From assembly GCF_004794465.1 (NCBI RefSeq), contig NZ_SSDJ01000123.1, positions 1 to 38,952 on the forward strand: 38,952 bases of DNA. The letters run 5' to 3'. The position numbers were made by a program, and so were the translations under genes. The notes beneath the pieces were generated by a model, which made no database searches, had not been told where the DNA came from, and saw only the letters and a program-made list of their open reading frames with translations. Below, piece after piece: positions 1-7,390 of the stretch (the stretch's first letter is position 1; each line of letters begins with the position of its first letter). This DNA is from Microbacterium sp. K24 (GTDB lineage: Bacteria; Actinomycetota; Actinomycetes; Actinomycetales; Microbacteriaceae).

Positions 1-1101
1 CCAGGCGTTGTGCGGTCCGCCGGAGGCGAGGACCTGGGGTGTGAAGCGTCCGGCATCCGCCATCGCCGCGGCGGTCCAGTCGCGTCGACGCAGCACGGCG
101 CCTCCACGCGCCAGCGCCTCCGGAGCGGCGGCGCCCCAGGCATGCCAGAAGCCCAGCGAGCCGGTCCACGGCAGCACGGCGCCGAACGGCCAGCCCTTCG
201 AGGGGTCGGTGGCCATCGCGGCCACGCCTTCGCCGTAGGTCTGCAGCGCCGTGCGGCTGCGGCCGTCTCCGGCTTCGGTCGCGGCCGCGAGGCCGAGCAT
301 GGCCTCGGCCGTGGCATCCGCTCCTCCGGCGATCAGCCACGCCGGCAGCTTCCGGCCGTCGCTCTTCACCCACTGCCCGGCACGGGACAGCGACTCCCGG
401 CCGAGGGCATCGAGGCAGAGGTGCAGGCGGGCGAGCAGGAAGGCCGCGAAGTCGGCGTCGACGTCGCGGAAGGCGGCGTAGCCCTCGCCGAACGCCCAGA
501 CCGAACGGGCGAGCCAGTACGACTCCGCTGAGTCCGAGGGGTCGGGCAGCTCGACCGGGATCGCGCTGGGATTCAGCGTGCCGTCCTCCTGCTGCCACAA
601 CACCACGCGACCGGCGTTCGGCCCGGTGGTCGTCTGCAGGAACGCGAGCGAGCGCAGCACGTCACGCGCCTCATCGGCGGTCTGCGCGTCGCCGGTCGCC
701 TTCCAGTCGCGCAGGAACACGATCGCCGCGCGGGCGATGTCGTCGGCGTTGTACGCGCCCTGCGTCCAGTACCCCGTGACCGCGTCGCGCGTGCCGCCGC
801 CGACCGGACGGTAGCCGCCGGCGCCGTCGGTGTCGGCATAGGTCCAGGGTGCGCGGACGATCGGTCGCACGTCGATCCCGTAGGTCGTGTGCGTGTCGCT
901 CGGCGTCACCGGAACCTCGGACAGCAGGAACCGCAGGTGGGCGAGGTTCGTCAGCCGGGGTCGCCGCGCGGCCTCGAGGGGAAGCGTGCCGGCCGCACCG
1001 ATGGCCGGGGTCGCCGAGCCGAAGGCGGCATCCGTCGGGAGGAGGGCGAGGGCGGATGCTGCCGCCGCAATGGTCAGGAACGAGCGTCGTGAGGTGTCCA
1101 T
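1..1101 (-). CDS. Tat-exported protein, probable alpha/alpha-barrel hydrolase (partial, C-terminus off window)
   Basis: The reading frame is open from the ATG at 1101 to the left edge, giving 367 residues with no stop, so the 3' end is missing. Residues 4-9 read SRRSFL, followed by an Ala-rich hydrophobic stretch, which is a twin-arginine signal; the product should be folded before export. The mature part is rich in aromatic and Ala/Leu helical segments (AESYWLARSVWAFGEGY, LGFWHAWGAA), as in alpha/alpha-toroid glycosidases, but I cannot name a family. The start lies 4 nt after the GH130 stop, so the two are probably translationally coupled as the last genes of the sugar operon. Inferred role: extracellular attack on the glycan whose products the ABC system imports. 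Confidence 0.75.
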   Translation of the reverse strand, partial: MDTSRRSFLTIAAAASALALLPTDAAFGSATPAIGAAGTLPLEAARRPRLTNLAHLRFLLSEVPVTPSDTHTTYGIDVRPIVRAPWTYADTDGAGGYRPVGGGTRDAVTGYWTQGAYNADDIARAAIVFLRDWKATGDAQTADEARDVLRSLAFLQTTTGPNAGRVVLWQQEDGTLNPSAIPVELPDPSDSAESYWLARSVWAFGEGYAAFRDVDADFAAFLLARLHLCLDALGRESLSRAGQWVKSDGRKLPAWLIAGGADATAEAMLGLAAATEAGDGRSRTALQTYGEGVAAMATDPSKGWPFGAVLPWTGSLGFWHAWGAAAPEALARGGAVLRRRDWTAAAMADAGRFTPQVLASGGPHNAW

Positions 1102-1105
1102 GTCA

Positions 1106-2110
1106 TCACTTCTTCGTGCTGTCGGTGGATCGGCCGCCGTCGTCGCGGAGCGCGCGACCCCACGGCTCGGCCGGGTCGTGGATGGCGACGGCCAGCGTCG
1201 TGTCGGACTGTCCGTAGTAGGCGAACCACTTGTCCTGGAACTTCACCAGCCCCTCCACGAAGGTCACGTTCGAGACGAGCCCGTGCATGTCCTCGAACGT
1301 CTGCGGTCGCAGCCAGGGCTCCTGCAGGCGGGCGATGACCTTCGTGGGCTCGTCGGGGTCGATCGCGATCTGGCCACAGCGATAGTCGACGTCGACCGAG
1401 CCGTCGTCGTTCACGACGCGGGTGGCGCCGTTCGTGAGGAACAGCAGCAGCCCGTTGTCGGTCACGACGGGGGAGGTGCCGATCTCGACGAGCGCCTCGT
1501 CCCAGGTGCCGGGCGTGGGCGAGTACATCGGCTCGGTGTCGGCGGTGCCCGGGGTCCAGTGGATCAGGTCGTCGCTGGTCGCCCAGTAGATCGCACCCTC
1601 GCCGAAGTACATCCACCACTTGCCGTGCATCTGCTGCGGCACGATGACCCCGGCCTTCGACCAGTTGAACCCGCGCGGATCCATGGTCTTGAAGGTGTCG
1701 AAGTCGTCGAACAGCGGACCGTGCTTGGTCCAGGTGCGCAGGTCGGTCGACGTCGCCAGGCACAGCTGCGCGCTGCGACGGTCCCAGCCCGTGTAGGTGA
1801 GGTAGTAGGTGCCGTCGATCAGCGCGATGCGCGGGTCCTCGCAGCCGTACGTCTCGTAGTCCTCGGACGGCGACAGGATCGGCGCATCCTCTCGGGTGAA
1901 GTTCACGCCGTCACTCGAGCGGGCCAGGCCGATGTGGGAGATGATGTCGTCGGCGTGCGCCCGGTAGAGCAGCACCACCTCGTCGCCGTCGACGATCGCC
2001 GCCGGGTTGTAGAGGTTCGCCGACTCCCAGCTGTCGCCGCGAGGACGCAGGATGGGGTTTCCCTCGTAGGGGGTGAACGGACCGAGGGGGAAGGAGGCTC
2101 CGGAGAACAT
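1106..2110 (-). CDS. Glycoside hydrolase family 130 protein (beta-mannoside phosphorylase or mannosidase type)
   Basis: This 334-residue protein has no signal peptide and looks cytoplasmic. It has the five-bladed beta-propeller signatures of GH130: an N-terminal GNPILRP, a YNPAAI strand, the family hallmark CEDPRI near residue 92, and a C-terminal YYGQSDTTLAVA strand. GH130 members phosphorolyse or hydrolyse beta-linked manno-oligosaccharides; the sequence alone does not tell me which. AGAAAGG precedes the ATG at a suitable distance. The gene lies 45 nt after the permease gene and 4 nt before the exported protein, so it should process the imported oligosaccharide. GH43/GH32-like propellers were considered, but EDPR favours GH130. 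Confidence 0.85.
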   Translation of the reverse strand: MFSGASFPLGPFTPYEGNPILRPRGDSWESANLYNPAAIVDGDEVVLLYRAHADDIISHIGLARSSDGVNFTREDAPILSPSEDYETYGCEDPRIALIDGTYYLTYTGWDRRSAQLCLATSTDLRTWTKHGPLFDDFDTFKTMDPRGFNWSKAGVIVPQQMHGKWWMYFGEGAIYWATSDDLIHWTPGTADTEPMYSPTPGTWDEALVEIGTSPVVTDNGLLLFLTNGATRVVNDDGSVDVDYRCGQIAIDPDEPTKVIARLQEPWLRPQTFEDMHGLVSNVTFVEGLVKFQDKWFAYYGQSDTTLAVAIHDPAEPWGRALRDDGGRSTDSTKK

Positions 2111-2155
2111 GGATGCCCTTTCTGGGTGGACGGCTTCTGGCTGGACGGCGGGTGG

Positions 2156-2998
2156 TCAGCCCTTGACGGCTGCGCCGAGGTCGGTGGCGCGGAAGAACCG
2201 CTGGAAGACGATGAATAGGATGACGACGGGGAACGCCAGCGCAGTCGCTCCGGCGAGGATGGCCCCGTTCGGGTTCGCGGTGGACTGCGCCACGTTCGAG
2301 ATGTAGTTCGCGAGAGACACGGCGAGCGGCTGCAGCGTCGCATCCTTCGTGATGAGGAAGGGCCAGAGGAACTCGTTCCAGGGGCCGATGAACGTGACGA
2401 GCACGACCGTCACCAGCACGGGTCGGATGAGGGGGATCGCGACCGACGTCAGCAGGCGGATCTCGCCGGCCCCGTCGATCCGCGCCGCCTCGAAGATCTC
2501 CACGGGCAGCGCCTTGAAGAACTGCACGAAGATGAACACGGCGGTCGTGTTGATGAGGAAGGGCAGGATCATGCCCATGTACGAGTCGCCGAGCCCGTAG
2601 CTGCGGGTGATCTGCACGTAGAGCGGGATCATCAGCAGCTGGAACGGCACCATCTGCACGAGCAGCATGAGCACCCAGACGACGCCGCGTCCGCGGAAGT
2701 CGAGACGGGCGATGGCGTACCCCGCGAGCAGTCCGAAGACCACGGTGCCGAGCAGCACGCCGGCCGTGAAGATCAGCGAGTTCAGCAGGGAACCCGCCAG
2801 GTCGATCCGCGAGTCGATCGCGATGAAGTTGTCGACGGTCCACCCGCTGGTCGGGAAGAGCTCGTTCGGCGCATTCGTCGGACTCTCCTGGAACGCCCCG
2901 ACGATCATGAAGTAGAACGGGAAGGCGAATCCGATCGCCGCCACCGTGAGCAGCACGATGCTGAGGATGCGTGGGGCCTTGCTTCTGCGTTTCATCAT
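2156..2998 (-). CDS. ABC sugar transporter permease, MalG type
   Basis: This 280-residue inner-membrane protein has about six hydrophobic helices. The cytoplasmic EAA loop reads EIFEAARIDGAGEIRLL followed by IPLIRP, the site that docks the ATPase. The N-terminus (MMKRRSKAP, then a long hydrophobic helix and a periplasmic loop) is typical of MalG/CUT1 permeases. I chose the ATG at 2998 because it overlaps the upstream permease stop by 4 nt (ATGA); a second ATG at 2995 is equally readable. GGGAGCG precedes it. No ATPase gene is present, so a shared MsiK-type ATPase elsewhere probably energises the system, as is usual for actinobacterial CUT1 transporters. Confidence 0.93.
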   Translation of the reverse strand: MMKRRSKAPRILSIVLLTVAAIGFAFPFYFMIVGAFQESPTNAPNELFPTSGWTVDNFIAIDSRIDLAGSLLNSLIFTAGVLLGTVVFGLLAGYAIARLDFRGRGVVWVLMLLVQMVPFQLLMIPLYVQITRSYGLGDSYMGMILPFLINTTAVFIFVQFFKALPVEIFEAARIDGAGEIRLLTSVAIPLIRPVLVTVVLVTFIGPWNEFLWPFLITKDATLQPLAVSLANYISNVAQSTANPNGAILAGATALAFPVVILFIVFQRFFRATDLGAAVKG

Positions 2999-3891
2999 CG
3001 CTCCCTGGTCGCGCGGTTCGCCGCGAGCGACAGCATCCCGACGAGGATCACGAGGATCATGCCGATGGCCGCCGCGGTGTCGGGGTTCTGCTGCTGGATG
3101 CCGAGCTGGTAGATGAGCAGCACGGGTGTGGACGAGGCGCCGTCCGGGCCGCCGCCGTTGGTGAGCAGGTACGGCTCGGTGAAGAGGTTCGCGCCGGTGA
3201 TGATCGACAGGATCAGCACGAGCGTGGTGGCGCTGCGCACCCCGGGAACCGTCACGTGCAGGAAGCGCTTGAACGCTCCGGCGCCGTCGGTCTCGGCCGA
3301 CTCGTACAGCTCCTTCGGTACGTTCTGCAGCGCGGCCAGGTACAGCAGGATGTAGAAACCCAGCTGCTTCCACGTCACGTACAGCGCGATCATCGGCATC
3401 GCGAGACCGCTGTTGACGAGCCACGAGGGATCGGGGGCGAGCGGGCCGAGGATCGTGTTGATCAGGCCGTTGCCCGAGAACAGCAGCATCCACACGCCGA
3501 CGAGCGAGACGCTCGCCGTCAGGTACGGAACGTAGAACGCCACCCGGTAGGCGGCCACCCAGCGGATGCCGGTGTTCAGGGCCGCGGCGAGCACGAGCGA
3601 CAGCACCGCGGTCAGCGGCACGTTGATGACCAGGAACACGAGCGTGTTGCGGAACGAGCCCAGCACGCGCGGGTCGGTGAGCACCGTGACGAAGTTCTCG
3701 AACCCCACGAACGGGCGATCGGGTTCGGTTCCCGGCGCGGTGAAGAAGTAGTCGTGGAAGGCGATGTAGACGGCGAACGCGAGCGGATACGCGAAGATCG
3801 CGATCACGAACACGAAATACGGCAGCGCGAACAGGCCGCCGATCGGTTGCGCACCCAGCCATCGGGTGCGCAACCGCCGGTTGTCGGTCAT
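2995..3891 (-). CDS. ABC sugar transporter permease, MalF type
   Basis: This 298-residue polytopic membrane protein has a short basic cytoplasmic N-terminus (MTDNRRLRTRW), about six membrane helices and the EAA loop ELYESAETDGAGAFKRF, which contacts the ATPase. The conserved motif FTEPYLLTNGGGP sits near residue 235, as in CUT1 MalF-like subunits. It pairs with the MalG-type subunit through an ATGA overlap and starts 4 nt after the stop of the binding-protein gene. A perfect 13-bp inverted repeat covers codons 6 to 16 and could limit expression relative to the abundant binding protein. Confidence 0.93.
   Translation of the reverse strand: MTDNRRLRTRWLGAQPIGGLFALPYFVFVIAIFAYPLAFAVYIAFHDYFFTAPGTEPDRPFVGFENFVTVLTDPRVLGSFRNTLVFLVINVPLTAVLSLVLAAALNTGIRWVAAYRVAFYVPYLTASVSLVGVWMLLFSGNGLINTILGPLAPDPSWLVNSGLAMPMIALYVTWKQLGFYILLYLAALQNVPKELYESAETDGAGAFKRFLHVTVPGVRSATTLVLILSIITGANLFTEPYLLTNGGGPDGASSTPVLLIYQLGIQQQNPDTAAAIGMILVILVGMLSLAANRATRER
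3844..3876 (-). promoter_or_regulatory. Perfect 13-bp hairpin inside the first codons of the MalF-type permease gene
   Basis: CGGTTGCGCACCC at 3844-3856 and its exact complement GGGTGCGCAACCG at 3864-3876 flank a 7-nt loop (AGCCATC). The stem begins about 15 nt inside the permease coding sequence and about 20 nt after the binding-protein stop. In maltose-type operons, intercistronic hairpins protect the binding-protein mRNA or reduce downstream expression; a similar stoichiometric role is inferred here. Confidence 0.6.
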
Positions 3892-3895
3892 CAGA

Positions 3896-5167
3896 TCACT
3901 CGGCGACGAGCTCGTCGATCTTGGACGAGGCGTTCTTCAGGAAGTCGTCGATCGAGTCCTTGCCGAAGATCACCGCGGGGGAGTACGCGTCGCGGAACGC
4001 CTGCCACGCCTCGACCGAATTCGGGATGCTGGGCACATCGGCGGTCGCCTCGGCCTGCTCGGCGAACGCGACGTAGTTCGGGTTGGCCTCGAAGTAGTCC
4101 GCGAACGACCCGGTGAGGTCGGTGCGCATCGGCATCTGGCCGGTCGCCTCGAGGAACTGGCCGTCGCTCTCGACGCTCGTGGAGAACTTCAGGAACTCCC
4201 ATGCGGTGCCCTGGTTCTCGCACGCGGTGAACATCGACACGCTCTTCGAGTCGGCGAAGGTGACCGGGTTCTCGCGGCCGTCGCTGGTCGGCACCGGCAT
4301 GAAGCCCACGTCGACGGTGTCGGCGTAGGACGGGATCGCCCAGGGCCCTGCGAGCTGCATCGCGGTCGTGCCCGCCGACATGGCGTCGTCGGTCGCGGCC
4401 TCGTTCGGCGCCAGCTTGTCCTTGTAGATCGTCGCCCAGAACTCGGCGACCTCGCGGCCGGCATCCGAATCGATCGTCGCCTTGCCGTCTTCGACCAGCA
4501 TGGTGCCGTCGGTCTCGGCGAGGTAGAGCGGGTAGTAGTCGAACCACGGCTGGTAGAACTCGCTGGTCGGCGCCGGCCAGATCGCGCTCTGCACGCCCGA
4601 GTCGACGATCTTCTGCGCGCCCTCGAGGAACGCGTCGTACGTGTTCATCTGCGGGTTCTCGGGGTCGATGCCCGCGGCCTCGAACAGCGCCTTGTTGTAC
4701 ATGACCATGACAGGGTTCGACTTCCACGGCAGCTGGTAGAAGCTGCCGTCAGTCGAGTACGACTCGACGTCGCCGCCGCGCTCGGTGATGTAATCGCTGC
4801 CGCCCTCGATGGTGCTGAGGTCGACGAGACCGCCCTGCTTGACCCAGCCCGAGACCGCGGCGGGTGCCACGTTGTAGACCAGGCACGGGGCGGTGCCGGC
4901 GGTGATCGCGGCGGTGATGGCCTCTTCCGACGAGGAGCCCGCGGGGATCTCCTGCGCGGTCACCTTCTCGTCGGGGTGCTCGGCGTTCCAGGCCTCGACG
5001 ACGGCCTTGCCCCACTCGACCTCCTGCTCGTTGTTCGAGAGCCAGACGTCGATGGGGCCGGTTCCCTCGGCCGCGCCTTCGCCGCCTCCTCCGCCGCCTC
5101 CGGCGGAGCATCCGGTGGCGATGAGCGCGACAGCGCCGATGAGCGCTACTGCACGGATCTTCTTCAT
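3896..5167 (-). CDS. Extracellular sugar-binding lipoprotein of the ABC transporter
   Basis: This 423-residue protein has a basic start (MKKIR), a hydrophobic core and a lipobox ATGC, giving lipidation at Cys20. A Gly-rich linker (residues 23-30) tethers the mature domain. The body resembles bacterial family 1 solute-binding proteins: the first strand reads IDVWLSNNEQEVEW, the hinge region PWKSNPVMVMYNKALFEAAGI, and later AMQLAGPWAIPSY. It binds an unidentified saccharide outside the membrane and hands it to the two permeases directly downstream. GAGGAGG lies 5-6 nt before the ATG. It follows lacI by 23 nt, so it is probably cotranscribed with its own regulator. Confidence 0.94.
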   Translation of the reverse strand: MKKIRAVALIGAVALIATGCSAGGGGGGGEGAAEGTGPIDVWLSNNEQEVEWGKAVVEAWNAEHPDEKVTAQEIPAGSSSEEAITAAITAGTAPCLVYNVAPAAVSGWVKQGGLVDLSTIEGGSDYITERGGDVESYSTDGSFYQLPWKSNPVMVMYNKALFEAAGIDPENPQMNTYDAFLEGAQKIVDSGVQSAIWPAPTSEFYQPWFDYYPLYLAETDGTMLVEDGKATIDSDAGREVAEFWATIYKDKLAPNEAATDDAMSAGTTAMQLAGPWAIPSYADTVDVGFMPVPTSDGRENPVTFADSKSVSMFTACENQGTAWEFLKFSTSVESDGQFLEATGQMPMRTDLTGSFADYFEANPNYVAFAEQAEATADVPSIPNSVEAWQAFRDAYSPAVIFGKDSIDDFLKNASSKIDELVAE

Positions 5168-5190
5168 GGTGTCCTCCTCGACACGGTGGG

Positions 5191-6210
5191 TCAGTCTGTT
5201 GCGGGTGATGCGGATGCCGACGGCGCGGTGCTCTCGCGGAAGTGCACGACGTTGCAGTCGACGATCTCGGTGCGCGGGTGCGCCCCGAGGATGACTTCCC
5301 GCAGGATGCGGGCGGCGGCGCGACCACGCGCCGCCGGGTCCGACGAGACGCTGGTCAGCGCCGGAGAGAGGTGGGCCGACAGGTGGTCGTCGTCGAACCC
5401 CGAGATGGCCAGGTCCCGGGGGATCGACAGCCCCTGCGAGCGGGCGTACGAGAGGCCGGCGATCGCCATCGTGTCGTTCGAGTAGAGGATGGCGGTGGGG
5501 CGCTCGGGCAGTGCGAGCAGCTCCTCCGTCAGATCACGGCCGCTGGCGGCGGTGAAGTCGCCCTCACGGAGCAGCTCGTCGCCGCCGATCTCGGCGACGT
5601 AGGCGTCGGCGCGGGCGCGCGAGTGCACGTAGTCGAGGGGGCCGGAGACGTGGGCGATGCGCTGGTGCCCGCCGGCGCGGAGGTGGGCGATGATCTCGCG
5701 CACCGGTGCGGCGTCGTCGGTGCGCACGCACGAGAACGTGGTCGGCTGGTCGTAGGCGCCGACCAGCACCGTGGGGAGTCCGAGCTCGTCGAGAAGCGGC
5801 ACGCGCCAGTCGTCAGTGCGGAGGTCGAGCAGCAGGGCGCCATCGGCGCGCCCGTGGCTGAGGGTGCGGTAGGCGCGCTCCTCGGCGTCACGGCCGGGCA
5901 CGACCTGCAGCAGCAGGGCCGTCTCGGTCTCGGCGAGCACCGACTCGACGCCGGCGATGAAGGCCGGGAAGAAGGAGTCGTTCGCGATGACCTCGGGATC
6001 GCGGGCCAGCACCACGGCGACGGCGTTGGCGCGGCGGGTGGCGAGCGCCCTGGCGCTCTGGCTCGGCACCCAGTCGAGCTTCTCTGCGGCGGCCAGGACC
6101 TTCGACCTGGTCTCTTCGGAGATCGGGCGATTGCCGCTGAGAGCGTGAGAGACCGTCGCCTTGGTCACGCCGGCCTCGCGGGCCACGTCGGCGATCGTCG
6201 TGCGGCTCAT
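5191..6210 (-). CDS. LacI-family transcriptional repressor of the sugar operon
   Basis: This 339-residue protein begins MSRTTIADVAREAGVTKATV, a classic LacI helix-turn-helix, then has the hinge helix VPSQSARALATRR and a periplasmic-binding-protein-like effector domain ending in GFDDDHLSAHLSPALTSV. I chose the ATG at 6210 because AGGAGGTGGC abuts it and the HTH must be near the N-terminus; the frame could be extended 8 codons upstream. It is the first gene of the operon and lies downstream of two copies of AACCGGTTTGAT, so it should repress itself together with the transport genes until the sugar ligand is bound. Confidence 0.94.
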   Translation of the reverse strand: MSRTTIADVAREAGVTKATVSHALSGNRPISEETRSKVLAAAEKLDWVPSQSARALATRRANAVAVVLARDPEVIANDSFFPAFIAGVESVLAETETALLLQVVPGRDAEERAYRTLSHGRADGALLLDLRTDDWRVPLLDELGLPTVLVGAYDQPTTFSCVRTDDAAPVREIIAHLRAGGHQRIAHVSGPLDYVHSRARADAYVAEIGGDELLREGDFTAASGRDLTEELLALPERPTAILYSNDTMAIAGLSYARSQGLSIPRDLAISGFDDDHLSAHLSPALTSVSSDPAARGRAAARILREVILGAHPRTEIVDCNVVHFRESTAPSASASPATD

Positions 6211-6257
6211 GCCACCTCCTCGTGGATCTCGCACCGGTGGTCACGCTCGAGGCGTTG

Positions 6258-6289
6258 AACCGGTTTGATCGAGTGTAAACCGGTTTGAT
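6258..6289 (-). promoter_or_regulatory. Twin LacI-type operators upstream of lacI
   Basis: AACCGGTTTGAT occurs at 6258-6269 and again at 6278-6289, exactly 20 nt apart (about two helical turns). The core of the second copy is the perfect 10-bp palindrome AAACCGGTTT (6277-6286); the first has AACCGGTT (6258-6265). A central CG flanked by A/T-rich arms is typical of LacI-family sites. They lie 48-79 nt upstream of the lacI ATG, inside the expected promoter. A degenerate half-site AACCGG recurs at 6351-6356. Confidence 0.75.
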
Positions 6290-6316
6290 GAGAGAAGTCA
6301 ACGGCTCCTCCACCTC

Positions 6317-6373
6317 TCGAATCGCGCAAATGGTCGCGAATCGGCGCCTGAACCGGCCAGTTGCGCGATTCGA
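6317..6373. repeat. 13-bp perfect inverted repeat between the toroid gene and lacI
   Basis: TCGAATCGCGCAA (6317-6329) is matched by TTGCGCGATTCGA (6361-6373) across a 31-nt spacer that contains a further CGCGAATCGG. The right arm ends 9 nt beyond the stop codon of the minus-strand toroid gene, so as RNA it could be that gene's transcription terminator, although no T-tract follows. A protein-binding site for lacI control is the alternative. Confidence 0.45.
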
Positions 6374-6382
6374 AACGCGGCG

Positions 6383-7351
6383 TCAGGCCGCGGCGTCCCA
6401 CCAGTCGAGCACGCGCGTGCCGAAGAGGGTGAGCCAGCGCGACGGCTCGCCCTCGGGGGCGTCGACCGCGAACCAGACGCGGCCGGGCAGCGGCTCCCCC
6501 TGCAGCCAGGTGCCATCGGGCTGCCGCGCGGCGCGGACCACCTCGATCGCATCGGCGAGCCGCGGGTCGGGAGGAGTCCCGTCGCGCAGCGCCGCCGCCC
6601 GGAAGTGGTCGAGCGCGTTCAGCGCGCTGTACTGATGCCGGTGCGGATAGGTGAAGTGTGACACGAACCCGCCGACCTGCTCGCCGGTCGACTCGCGGTA
6701 CAGCAGGCGCCGCCGCAGCAGGTACTCCTCGCCGCCGTGGCGCGCATCCCGCACGGAGGCATCGCCGGTCAGCCGCTCGTAGTCGAGCAGGCCCCGCAGC
6801 GCGTTGAGCGTCGAATGGAACGACGACCGCGTCGACCGGCCCTCCTCCGCCTCGCAGTTCCAACCGCCGTCGGCCAGGCGATGATCCACGAACCATCGCG
6901 CGAGCTCGCTCATGTCGACGCCGAGCCACGCGCCGGCCGCGAGGGTGTACGCGTTGATGCAGACGTCGACCTCGCCTCCCCAGAACGGCAGGTCGTCATA
7001 CTCCCAGTGGCAGTTCGCCGCCAGCTTCTCGACGGTCCCCTCGAGCGCAGCGGCATCCACACCCCACTCGCGGAGGTCTTTGAGCGACCAGCTGGTCGCG
7101 ACCCACGGCTGTCCCGGTGTCTCGGCTTCGGGGGTGCCGAAGAAGCCCCCGGGAAAGTGCGCGCCTCCTGCCCACTGCCCATCGGCATCCTGTCGGGAGA
7201 GCAGCGCCGCGCCGAAGCCCTCGGTCGTCACGCGCGCCCTGGTGGCCGCCCACACCTCCGGTGGAGCATCCGTCAGATCGCGCTCGACCTGCCAGCGCAC
7301 GGAGGGGTCTGAATCGAGCATCCAGTCGAGCACCGCGGGCGTGAGCGTCAT
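6383..7351 (-). CDS. Squalene-cyclase/prenyltransferase-like alpha/alpha-toroid protein, function unknown
   Basis: This 322-residue, apparently cytosolic protein has repeated Gly/Trp-rich helical hairpins: QDADGQWAGGAHF near residue 54, then ADGGWNCEAEEG, and ARQPDGTWLQGEP near residue 277. These xDGxW repeats are typical of the terpene-cyclase/prenyltransferase toroid fold. I see no DXDD cyclase motif, so cyclase activity is unlikely and the fold call is structural only. The start is a leaderless ATG six bases after TAGCGT. The gene follows the J-domain gene by 39 nt on the same strand but appears to have its own promoter. Confidence 0.75.
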   Translation of the reverse strand: MTLTPAVLDWMLDSDPSVRWQVERDLTDAPPEVWAATRARVTTEGFGAALLSRQDADGQWAGGAHFPGGFFGTPEAETPGQPWVATSWSLKDLREWGVDAAALEGTVEKLAANCHWEYDDLPFWGGEVDVCINAYTLAAGAWLGVDMSELARWFVDHRLADGGWNCEAEEGRSTRSSFHSTLNALRGLLDYERLTGDASVRDARHGGEEYLLRRRLLYRESTGEQVGGFVSHFTYPHRHQYSALNALDHFRAAALRDGTPPDPRLADAIEVVRAARQPDGTWLQGEPLPGRVWFAVDAPEGEPSRWLTLFGTRVLDWWDAAA

Positions 7352-7357
7352 GCCGGC

Positions 7358-7363
7358 ACGCTA
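7358..7363 (-). promoter_or_regulatory. Leaderless -10 box TAGCGT for the toroid protein
   Basis: On the minus strand TAGCGT is followed by exactly six bases (GCCGGC) and then the ATG at 7351. This is the spacing expected when transcription starts at the first base of the start codon. No Shine-Dalgarno sequence is present. No clear -35 box is seen. Confidence 0.55.
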
Positions 7364-7390
7364 CTCGGCACAGCCGACTCGGGGAAGGCC

